A stretch of DNA of 5,265 nucleotides, from positions 1 through 5,265 of the forward strand of contig DNQL01000133.1 of the NCBI GenBank assembly GCA_003500765.1, given 5' to 3'. Source of the stretch: Elusimicrobiota bacterium. GTDB lineage: Bacteria > Elusimicrobiota > Elusimicrobia > Elusimicrobiales > UBA9959. The position numbers and the translations under genes are program-made. Below the pieces are notes generated by a model. That model had not been told where the DNA came from and made no database searches. It worked only from the letters and a program-made list of their open reading frames with translations. Within the stretch, counting starts at the first letter, position 1, and each line of letters begins with the position of its first letter. This document shows, in pieces, positions 1 to 4,964 of this stretch.

Positions 1-4
1 GCGC

Positions 5-32
5 GCCGGAAGGAGAAAGTTTATTTTCCGGC
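5..32 (-). repeat. Perfect 7-bp inverted repeat just 3' of the chorismate mutase gene
   Basis: Bases 5-11 (GCCGGAA) and 26-32 (TTCCGGC) are exact reverse complements separated by 14 AT-rich bases. The element begins 7 bases downstream of the chorismate mutase stop on the minus strand, where a transcript-end hairpin would sit. Any U-tract would lie beyond the window edge, so it could be a terminator or only a 3'-stabilising hairpin. The long loop makes it a modest candidate. Confidence 0.3.
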
Positions 33-39
33 AGTATCT

Positions 40-291
40 TCATCGGCGCCCCTGCAGGAGGCGCGACTGGCGGATTATTTCGGCGTAGGCGGCGCGGGCG
101 GCCTTGCGGAAGGCGGGCCGCGACAGCCGCGCGACATTTGCCAGCACCCGGGCTTCGCGCCGCGGGTCACGGATCCTTTTCTTGAGCGGCGCCAGTTCCG
201 CCGCCAGGGCGAAACGCCGGTCCAGCAGCCGGGCCATGGCCCGGTCCAGCGCGTCTATCTTTTTCCTGGTCTTATCCAGGCGTCCTTCCAT
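40..291 (-). CDS. Chorismate mutase, AroQ class (monofunctional, 83 aa)
   Basis: Predicted to convert chorismate to prephenate, the branch point toward phenylalanine and tyrosine, in the cytoplasm; AroQ enzymes are all-helical dimers. Compared from memory with the E. coli PheA mutase domain, every catalytic position is present (numbering from the ATG at 289-291): R9 (E. coli R11), R26 (R28), K37 (K39), D42, R45 and E46 (D48, R51, E52), S76 (S84) and Q80 (Q88). The loop between K37 and D42 is four residues shorter than in E. coli. The length is that of a stand-alone AroQ domain, with no prephenate dehydratase or dehydrogenase attached. The frame stays open upstream to a TTG at 328-330, but that codon lies in the U-tract of the preceding gene's terminator, so the ATG is preferred. 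No clear Shine-Dalgarno precedes the ATG; the upstream DNA is AT-rich and holds a TAGAAT (299-304) that could be a -10 box of a nearly leaderless transcript, without a matching -35. The neighbouring genes are not aromatic biosynthesis genes. Confidence 0.88.
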   Translation of the reverse strand: MEGRLDKTRKKIDALDRAMARLLDRRFALAAELAPLKKRIRDPRREARVLANVARLSRPAFRKAARAAYAEIIRQSRLLQGRR

Positions 292-328
292 AGACGTAAT
301 TCTATTAAATTTATCCCGCGGGGGGGCC

Positions 329-359
329 AAAAAAAGCCCCCCTCCGGGAGGAGGGGGGC
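329..359 (-). terminator. Rho-independent terminator of the serine protease gene
   Basis: Bases 336-345 pair perfectly with 350-359 (10-bp stem, almost all G:C, one A:T) around a 4-base loop at 346-349. On the minus strand the stem is followed directly by seven T residues (329-335). It lies 26 bases after the protease stop codon at 386-388. This is a textbook intrinsic terminator, and it separates the protease transcript from the chorismate mutase gene. Confidence 0.92.
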
Positions 360-385
360 CGGTTTCGGCGAACCCGGGGGGCCGC

Positions 386-1435
386 TTATTCGAATTCCAG
401 GCCGAAGCGGTCCAGTATCGGCGCCGTGTCGCGGGCGGGCGCTTCCTCTATGACCGCCGCCGCGGGGGCCGCGGTATGGCCGCTCTTGATGGTCAGGACC
501 GCCAGGATGTCCTGGTTTATCTTGGTGACGCCTTCGCCGCCGCCGCCGTCGGCCGCTACGCGGTTGGATTCTACGCAGGGCTTTTCTTCGGTGCCGCCGG
601 CGCGGAAGTCCTGGTCGCCGCGCACGAGGATGCCCTCGATCTTATTGGTCTTGGCGTTGAAGACCGCGGAGCCGGAGTTGCCGCCGTAGGTGTCGAGGTT
701 GGCGAGGAAGTAGGTCTTGCCGTCGCCTATGTCGCGCACGCTGGCGTCGTCGGCCACTTTGAGCGGCAGGCCGACGGGATGTCCGATGACGAACAGCGCG
801 TCGCCGTTCTTGAGGGTGCTTTCAGGGTTGACCGGCAGCGCCTTGCGTCCCGTCACTTTCCTGTCGAGGCGGATTATCGCGAAGTCCTGGTCGCTGATCT
901 TGCCCAGCAGTTCGTCGAGGTAGGGGTTGCCGGTGGTGTCGCTGGCCTGCAGGCGCTGGGTCTCAACCTTGGAGCAGGTGTAGACGTCCGCGGCGGGCAC
1001 TTCGGCGGGGGCTTTGCCGCCGCGGGCCTTGACCGCGAAGCCGAAGACGAACTTGGTCGTAGCGCAGGTATCCTTATTGATGCAGTGGCCGGCCGTCATG
1101 ACCAGGTCCTCGCCTACCAGCGAGCCGGAGCAGAAGGCCCCGACGGGCTGTTCGCGGAAGGGCTCGGTGGCGCAGAGCGGCGCTCCGGCCTGTTCCTCTA
1201 TCATGTCGGTGAACTTCTTGGCCTTGAGCTTGAACTTGGACCCGCTGGCCTCCACGTCGTCGGCTTTCCAGAGCGAGACCACCGAGTCGGCCAGGGCCTT
1301 CCTGGCGGCGGGGGCTTCGAAGTAATCGAGCCTGTTGTCGTCCCCGTAAATTATCTTATTGCCCGAAATTGCCGCGGAAGGAAAAGCGAGCAGCGCCACG
1401 GCGGCGACAAGGGCAGCGTCAATAAGCCTCTTCAT
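386..1435 (-). CDS. Secreted trypsin-like (chymotrypsin-fold, family S1) serine protease
   Basis: A 349-aa exported serine endopeptidase. Residues 1 to about 24 form a Sec signal peptide: a KR n-region, a hydrophobic Ala/Leu/Val core, and likely cleavage near the Ala-Ile-Ser just before GNK. No lipobox is seen. The catalytic triad is His117 in TAGHC, Asp184 in DQDFAIIRL and Ser254 in GGNSGSAVFN. Cys102 and Cys118 are spaced as the classic disulfide bracketing the catalytic His in chymotrypsin; Cys88, 124, 154 and 287 could form further bridges, which suits a protein outside the cytoplasm. The Ser motif resembles V8/glutamyl-endopeptidase-like members of S1, but specificity cannot be read. A YGDDNRLDYFE segment at about 30-40, after the signal peptide, resembles an N-terminal motif I recall from secreted bacterial trypsin-like proteases. 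The last 28 or so residues are Pro/Ala/Glu-rich and probably a flexible tail. The start at 1433-1435 is chosen over one ten codons upstream because GGAGG lies 5 bases before it, the signal peptide starts there, and the promoter puts the transcript start near 1464. It is a single-gene transcript with its own promoter and terminator. The substrate is unknown. Confidence 0.9.
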   Translation of the reverse strand: MKRLIDAALVAAVALLAFPSAAISGNKIIYGDDNRLDYFEAPAARKALADSVVSLWKADDVEASGSKFKLKAKKFTDMIEEQAGAPLCATEPFREQPVGAFCSGSLVGEDLVMTAGHCINKDTCATTKFVFGFAVKARGGKAPAEVPAADVYTCSKVETQRLQASDTTGNPYLDELLGKISDQDFAIIRLDRKVTGRKALPVNPESTLKNGDALFVIGHPVGLPLKVADDASVRDIGDGKTYFLANLDTYGGNSGSAVFNAKTNKIEGILVRGDQDFRAGGTEEKPCVESNRVAADGGGGEGVTKINQDILAVLTIKSGHTAAPAAAVIEEAPARDTAPILDRFGLEFE

Positions 1436-1440
1436 AGATT

Positions 1441-1445
1441 CCTCC
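1441..1445 (-). promoter_or_regulatory. Ribosome binding site that fixes the protease start
   Basis: GGAGG on the minus strand, 5 bases upstream of the ATG at 1433-1435. It decides between two in-frame starts: the upstream one (1463-1465) coincides with the predicted transcription start and could not have a leader. Confidence 0.88.
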
Positions 1446-1470
1446 AAATGACCGTTTTTTGCCACGCCAT

Positions 1471-1499
1471 ATCGTAGCGGAATGGTTGACGAATGTCAA
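1471..1499 (-). promoter_or_regulatory. Sigma70-type promoter of the serine protease gene
   Basis: On the minus strand a perfect -35 box TTGACA (1494-1499) and a -10 box TACGAT (1471-1476) are separated by exactly 17 bases. The transcript should start near 1464, giving a leader of about 28-30 bases that carries the GGAGG ribosome binding site. The promoter lies between the clc stop codon and the protease gene, so the protease is transcribed independently of clc. A 6-bp inverted repeat overlaps the -35 box (see separate entry). Confidence 0.82.
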
Positions 1500-1500
1500 C
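1485..1500. repeat. Inverted repeat over the -35 box: candidate operator
   Basis: GTTGAC (1485-1490) and GTCAAC (1495-1500) are perfect reverse complements with a 4-base spacer GAAT. The repeat covers the whole -35 hexamer of the protease promoter and extends into the spacer. Repressors of helix-turn-helix type often bind such short palindromes and block RNA polymerase. No regulator gene is visible in the window, and part of the symmetry could be chance because one arm is constrained as a -35 box. Confidence 0.4.
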
Positions 1501-1523
1501 TCCCCATGGTCCCGTGCGGGGTA

Positions 1524-1539
1524 TAGGCCTTTCGGCCTA
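1524..1539 (-). repeat. GNRA-loop hairpin 3' of the clc gene
   Basis: TAGGCC-GAAA-GGCCTA on the minus strand is a perfect 6-bp stem with a GAAA tetraloop, 13 bases after the clc stop codon. No T-run follows, so it is not a standard intrinsic terminator. It could stabilise the clc mRNA 3' end or assist factor-dependent termination before the protease promoter. Confidence 0.5.
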
Positions 1540-1552
1540 CGCGCGGAGAGCG

Positions 1553-2920
1553 TCAGCGGCGGATGTGAGTGGTGACCAGGTCGTCTATCTTCTGTATGAG
1601 GCGTATGGCGGCCGAGGCCAGGCTGCTGCCGCCGGGCTCGTAGCGGGCTTCTTTGAGGTTCTCCATCTCCTTGCCCAGCTCGACCTGGATGTCCTCGGAC
1701 TTGCGGATGGAGAGGACCTGCGAGGGGAAGACGCTCAGGTTGCCGCTCATGAGGAAACTGACCACGCAGGCTACCGTGGCGTAAGGGGCGATGGCCGGGC
1801 CGAAGAGCTCTACCGCCAGGATGCTGGCCGCGATGGGGGTATTGGCCGCGCCGGCTATAAGGGCGCACATGCCGATGGCGGCGAAAGTGGCGGGGTTGAG
1901 CCCCAGGAGCTGCGCGTAGGCGCTGCCGGCGGCGCTGCCGATGAAGAAGATCGGGGTGACTATGCCGCCGCTGCCGCCGAAAGCCAGAGTGACGGCGGTG
2001 AACATGCCCTTTACTACGAAGTCGTACCAGTTGGCCGGCGCGCCGGATAGGAAGGATTCTATCGATTCCAGTCCCAGGCCCAGGTAGGCCCGGGAAGTCA
2101 GGACGGCCAGGAGCGCCAGTATAACGCCGCCCAGCAGTCCCTTGGCCGGCTCCCAGCCGCCGACCTTTTTCGCCTGCTTTTCCGCGTACTTGAGCATTTC
2201 GACCAGCATTATGGCGACCAGTCCGAAGAAGACGCCCGCGAACATCACCTTGACCATGAAGGTCTCGGAGAAGACAGGCACGAAATTTATCGGGTGGTAG
2301 AAATAGGCGGTGCCCATGGCCGAGGCCACCTGGTAGGCGGTTATGCCCGCGATGAACGACGGCAGGAGCACCTCGTACATTATAGCGCCGACGAAGAGGA
2401 CCTCTACGCCGAAGATCGCGCCCGCTATCGGCGTGCCGAAGACGGCGGCGAAACCGGCGCTGATGCCGCAGATGACCAGTTTCCTGCGGTCGCGCTCGTT
2501 GAAGCGCAGCAGGCCGCTGATGGCCGAGGTCAGGCCGGCGCCGATCTGCGCGCAGGGCCCTTCTTTGCCGGCGGAGCCGCCGCAGGCCAGCGTGATGATG
2601 GTGGCCAGCAGTTTGACCGGCACTACTTTCAGCGGTATCCTGCCCGAGCGCTTGTGCACGGCCTCTATGACTTTCTCCGTGCCGTGGCCCCTGGCGTCGC
2701 GCGCGAAATACCAGGTCAGCAGCGAACTGGCGAACAGCGCGGCCGGCAGGAGCAGCCAGTAATAAGGGAAGTTTCCCGCCGCGCCGGTGGCGCCGAGGAG
2801 GAGTTTTAGGAATATCGCGGTGGCCGCCCCGACGAGCGCGCCCGCGCCGCTGGCCAGCACCACCCATTTGACCACGCTTATAAAGAGGAGGGTAGATTCG
2901 GTGATCCGTGACTTCATCAT
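1553..2920 (-). CDS. CLC-family chloride channel or Cl-/H+ antiporter
   Basis: A 455-aa multi-pass inner-membrane anion transport protein, predicted to act as a homodimer with one pore per subunit. Family signatures appear in order: GHGTEKV (78-84) at the first selectivity motif (GSGIP in E. coli ClcA); GGSAGKEGP (114-122), with gating glutamate Glu120 (E. coli E148); GISAGFAAVFGTPIAGAIFGVE (152-173); GGSGGIVTP (315-323); and TPIAASILAVELFG (361-374). Helices fill most of the protein from about residue 10 to 405. A short polar tail of about 50 residues follows, with no CBS domains. Differences from E. coli ClcA by motif alignment: the internal proton glutamate E203 corresponds to Val174, the central Ser107 to His79, and Tyr445 probably to Phe398. 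The Val is what animal CLC channels carry, which raises the possibility of a channel rather than an antiporter; this is inference. GHG at the first motif is, as I recall, common in one bacterial CLC subfamily. The start is the first of two adjacent ATGs; GGGAAGG directly abuts it, so the second ATG (2915-2917) is about equally likely. Confidence 0.93.
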   Translation of the reverse strand: MMKSRITESTLLFISVVKWVVLASGAGALVGAATAIFLKLLLGATGAAGNFPYYWLLLPAALFASSLLTWYFARDARGHGTEKVIEAVHKRSGRIPLKVVPVKLLATIITLACGGSAGKEGPCAQIGAGLTSAISGLLRFNERDRRKLVICGISAGFAAVFGTPIAGAIFGVEVLFVGAIMYEVLLPSFIAGITAYQVASAMGTAYFYHPINFVPVFSETFMVKVMFAGVFFGLVAIMLVEMLKYAEKQAKKVGGWEPAKGLLGGVILALLAVLTSRAYLGLGLESIESFLSGAPANWYDFVVKGMFTAVTLAFGGSGGIVTPIFFIGSAAGSAYAQLLGLNPATFAAIGMCALIAGAANTPIAASILAVELFGPAIAPYATVACVVSFLMSGNLSVFPSQVLSIRKSEDIQVELGKEMENLKEARYEPGGSSLASAAIRLIQKIDDLVTTHIRR

Positions 2921-2956
2921 CCTTCCCTATATTAATAAATAGAGGCCGTCCCGTCC

Positions 2957-2986
2957 AAAAAAAGCCGCGTCCTATGACGGCGCGGC
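2957..2986 (-). terminator. Minus-oriented intrinsic terminator between the divergent clc and prfB genes
   Basis: Bases 2964-2971 can pair with 2979-2986 (8 bp, one G:U, otherwise G:C, 7-base loop). An alternative fold extends the apex as CGTC/GACG with a bulge. On the minus strand the stem is followed immediately by seven T residues (2957-2963). No minus-strand gene ends here. The element therefore lies in the clc leader or just upstream of it, and may either attenuate clc or stop antisense transcripts coming out of prfB. It is not a plus-strand terminator, because no T-run follows in that direction. Confidence 0.65.
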
Positions 2987-2989
2987 GGA

Positions 2990-2999
2990 TAAAATTGTA
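2990..2999. promoter_or_regulatory. Overlapping candidate -10 boxes for prfB (+) and clc (-)
   Basis: On the plus strand TAAAAT (2990-2995) would place a prfB transcript start near 3002. On the minus strand TACAAT (2994-2999) would start a clc transcript near 2987, right at the base of the terminator hairpin. Neither has a convincing -35 box at 17 bases; the minus one has only a TTGGCG at 19. The 93-bp gap must hold promoters for two divergent genes, which is the main argument for reading these AT-rich hexamers as -10 elements. Confidence 0.3.
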
Positions 3000-3013
3000 G
3001 AATCGGTATATAA

Positions 3014-4153
3014 ATGGCCGCCAATATAGAATTCAAGGATATAGTGAACAGGCTGGAGAGGCTGGAAGCCGCCCTGGCCGATTTCGCCAGGCTGGTCGAC
3101 CTGGACGCCAAGAAGGAGCAGCTCCTGCAGAAGGAAGCCTTCTCCGCCGCGCCCGGCTTCTGGGACGACGCCAATAAGGCCCAGGCCCACCTCAAGGGCC
3201 TCAACGACCTCAAGCACTGGGTGGACGGCGTGGGCGCCGTGGCCCGCGAGCTGGGCGACGCGCGCGCGCATTACGAGCTGGCCAAAGAGATGGAAGACGC
3301 CGGCGAGCTGCCGGCCATAATGGACGCCCTCGAGGCCGCCGAGAACAGGCTGGCCGACATGGATTTCGAGCTCAAACTCTCCGGGCCCTACGACAAGAAC
3401 GACGCCATCCTCAGCATCCACGCGGGCGCGGGAGGCACCGAGGCCTGCGACTGGGCGCAGATGCTGCTGCGCATGTACACGCGCTGGGCGCAGGCGCGCG
3501 GCTACGATTTCAAGATAACCGACATGCTGCAGGGCGAAGAGGCCGGCGTGCGCAACGCGACGGCCTTCGTCAGCGGCAAATACGCCTACGGCTTCCTCAA
3601 GGGCGAGATGGGCGTGCACCGCCTGGTCCGCATCTCGCCTTTCGACGCCAATAAGCGGCGCCACACCTCGTTCGCCTCCATCGACGTGCTGGCCGATATC
3701 GAGGAGGAGGTGGAGATAAAGATAGAGGACAAGGACGTCAAGCTCGACACTTTCCGCTCGGGCGGCGCCGGCGGGCAGAACGTCAACAAGGTGGAGACGG
3801 CCGTCCGCCTCACGCACCTCCCGTCGGGCGTAGTGGTGGCCTGCCAGGTGGAGCGCAGCCAGCTCAAGAACCGCGAGCGGGCCATGAAGATGCTCAAGGC
3901 CCGGCTCTACGAGATAGAGATGGACAAGAAGCGCGCGGAGCAGGAGAAGCATTACGACGCCAAGGGCGACATCGGCTGGGGTCACCAGATCCGCTCCTAC
4001 GTTTTCATGCCCTACCAGCTGGTCAAGGACATGCGCACTGATTACGAAACCTCCCAGATCGACGCCGTCATGGACGGCGCGCTCGACCCCTTCATGCGCT
4101 CCTTCCTCTCCTGGAAAGCCGACGAGGCCAGGAAGGAAGCGGAGCAGAAATAG
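3014..4153 (+). CDS. prfB: Peptide chain release factor 2 (RF2)
   Basis: Class I release factor that recognises UGA and UAA stop codons in the ribosomal A site and triggers peptide release. The 379-aa product has a helical N-terminal domain (about 1-110), the stop-codon-reading tripeptide SPF at 208-210 (in [19 protein letters not shown]), and the catalytic GGQ at 253-255 (in [21 protein letters not shown]), whose Gln is the usual PrmC methylation site. [21 protein letters not shown] and the [22 protein letters not shown] block near the C-terminus are also typical. SPF rather than PxT separates RF2 from RF1. The frame is continuous: at the place of the E. coli CTT-TGA-C frameshift site this gene reads GTC-GAC (codons 28-29), so no programmed +1 frameshift is needed. 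The start is certain on the 5' side because an in-frame TAA directly precedes the ATG, but there is no recognisable Shine-Dalgarno. It is first in an operon and overlaps tatD by one base. Confidence 0.97.
   Translation: MAANIEFKDIVNRLERLEAALADFARLVDLDAKKEQLLQKEAFSAAPGFWDDANKAQAHLKGLNDLKHWVDGVGAVARELGDARAHYELAKEMEDAGELPAIMDALEAAENRLADMDFELKLSGPYDKNDAILSIHAGAGGTEACDWAQMLLRMYTRWAQARGYDFKITDMLQGEEAGVRNATAFVSGKYAYGFLKGEMGVHRLVRISPFDANKRRHTSFASIDVLADIEEEVEIKIEDKDVKLDTFRSGGAGGQNVNKVETAVRLTHLPSGVVVACQVERSQLKNRERAMKMLKARLYEIEMDKKRAEQEKHYDAKGDIGWGHQIRSYVFMPYQLVKDMRTDYETSQIDAVMDGALDPFMRSFLSWKADEARKEAEQK
4141..4144 (+). promoter_or_regulatory. Ribosome binding site of tatD inside the prfB 3' end
   Basis: GGAG within the last codons of prfB, 8 bases before the GTG start of tatD. 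It supports the GTG at 4153, and ribosomes finishing prfB would be delivered to the same spot. Confidence 0.6.
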
Positions 4154-4962
4154 TGCTGATAGAGACCCACTGCCATCTCAACGACCGCGCTTTCGCGGAT
4201 GACCGCGGCGCCGTTATAGGCCGCGCCCTGGCCGCCGGCGTGGAAAAGTTCGTGGAGATAGCCTGCGCCGCGCCCGAATGGGAGCCGGCCCGGTCGCTCT
4301 GCGCCGCCTGGCCCGGCAAGTTCGCCTGCGCCTACGGCCTGCATCCCGAATACGTGAAGGACTACCGGCCGGAACAACTGCCGGAGCTTGAGAAATTCCT
4401 GGCCGACCCGACGGCCGCCGCGCTCGGCGAGATAGGGCTGGACTACTGGTGGGAGCCGGAGCGGGCGGAAGAGCAGCGCGCGATGCTGGAAGCGCAGCTG
4501 CCTCTGTCGGTCAAATACGGCAAGCCGGTCGTTTTCCACGCGCGTAACGGCAAGGAGCCGGGACAGGACGCCTACGCCGCGCTCTTCGCCCGCCTGAAAA
4601 GTTCCTGGTCTTATTTCCCGCCGGGGCGCCGGCACCGCGGCGTGCTGCACTGCTTCTCCGGCTCCTACGACGACGCCAGGAGCGCGGTGGGCCTGGGCCT
4701 GGCCATAGGCGTCAACGGCAGCTATACCTATCCCCGCAACTCGGACCTGCGCGAGACCGTTAAAAAGATAGGCCTCGGCTCGGTAGTGCTCGAGACCGAC
4801 TGCCCTTACCTGCCGCCGCAGTCCTCGCGGGGCAAGCGCAACGATCCCTCCTTTATTCCCGAGATAGCCCTGGCCGTCGGCGACGGCCTGGGCATGAGCG
4901 CCGCCGCGGTGGCGGAAAAGACCAGCGGGACGGCGGCGGAACTTTTCGGTTTACAGGGGTAA
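4153..4962 (+). CDS. tatD: TatD-family metal-dependent hydrolase / DNase
   Basis: A 269-aa cytoplasmic TIM-barrel amidohydrolase-superfamily enzyme. TatD proteins are two-metal nucleases (3'-5' exonuclease on DNA, also reported for RNA), linked to DNA repair and quality control; the natural substrate here is inferred from family only. All metal ligands are present: His6 and His8 in THCHLND, Glu93 in LGEIGLDYWW, His129 in VVFHARN, His166 in LHCFSGS and Asp216 in LETDCPYLPPQ. The family's YGLHPE (His64) and RGKRNDPSFIP segments are also there. Length is normal. A short Trp/Pro/Arg-rich stretch (about 151-162) before the LHCFSGS strand is slightly longer than I expect. The start is GTG at 4153-4155, sharing its G with the prfB TAG stop; GGAG lies 8 bases upstream. 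A later start would remove the first metal-binding motif. The overlap suggests translational coupling with prfB, and the next gene begins 2 bases after the stop. Seven of its eight Ile codons are ATA. Confidence 0.95.
   Translation: MLIETHCHLNDRAFADDRGAVIGRALAAGVEKFVEIACAAPEWEPARSLCAAWPGKFACAYGLHPEYVKDYRPEQLPELEKFLADPTAAALGEIGLDYWWEPERAEEQRAMLEAQLPLSVKYGKPVVFHARNGKEPGQDAYAALFARLKSSWSYFPPGRRHRGVLHCFSGSYDDARSAVGLGLAIGVNGSYTYPRNSDLRETVKKIGLGSVVLETDCPYLPPQSSRGKRNDPSFIPEIALAVGDGLGMSAAAVAEKTSGTAAELFGLQG
4955..4959 (+). promoter_or_regulatory. Ribosome binding site of the metH-like gene
   Basis: AGGGG at the very end of tatD, 5 bases before the ATG at 4965. It spans the last tatD codons, confirming that the two genes are read from one message. 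Confidence 0.65.
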
Positions 4963-4964
4963 AA

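Noticed and set aside
328..330. TTG as an upstream start for the chorismate mutase (13 extra residues).
   Set aside because: It overlaps the U-tract of the protease terminator, has no well-placed ribosome binding site, and the added residues precede the first AroQ helix. The ATG at 289-291 is preferred.
1463..1465. Upstream start for the protease adding ten residues before the signal peptide.
   Set aside because: It falls at the predicted transcription start and would put polar residues before the signal peptide; the downstream ATG has GGAGG at ideal spacing.
104..1477. A 457-codon open frame on the plus strand, antisense to the chorismate mutase and protease genes.
   Set aside because: Its translation is low-complexity and resembles no family. 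It exists because GC-rich coding DNA rarely has stops in the opposing frame, and the minus-strand genes there have intact catalytic motifs, a promoter and a terminator.
1502..1521. CCCC...GGGG inverted symmetry with CCATGG and CCCG/CGGG near the protease promoter.
   Set aside because: Short GC-only matches with several competing pairings; expected by chance in this base composition and with no T-run.
1419..2867. A 482-codon minus-strand frame overlapping the clc gene in another reading frame.
   Set aside because: It is Arg/Gly/His/Pro-rich with no domain signature, while the alternative frame contains every CLC motif and the membrane helices.
2921..3013. A fluoride riboswitch in the clc leader, since some CLC proteins export fluoride.
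   Set aside because: I could not find the conserved fluoride aptamer core in the leader, and the protein carries GKEGP-type motifs of chloride CLCs rather than those of the fluoride subfamily.
2972..3985. A 337-codon minus-strand frame antisense to prfB.
   Set aside because: The plus frame encodes complete RF2 with SPF and GGQ motifs; the antisense translation is a repetitive Leu/Val/Ala/Gly/His string.
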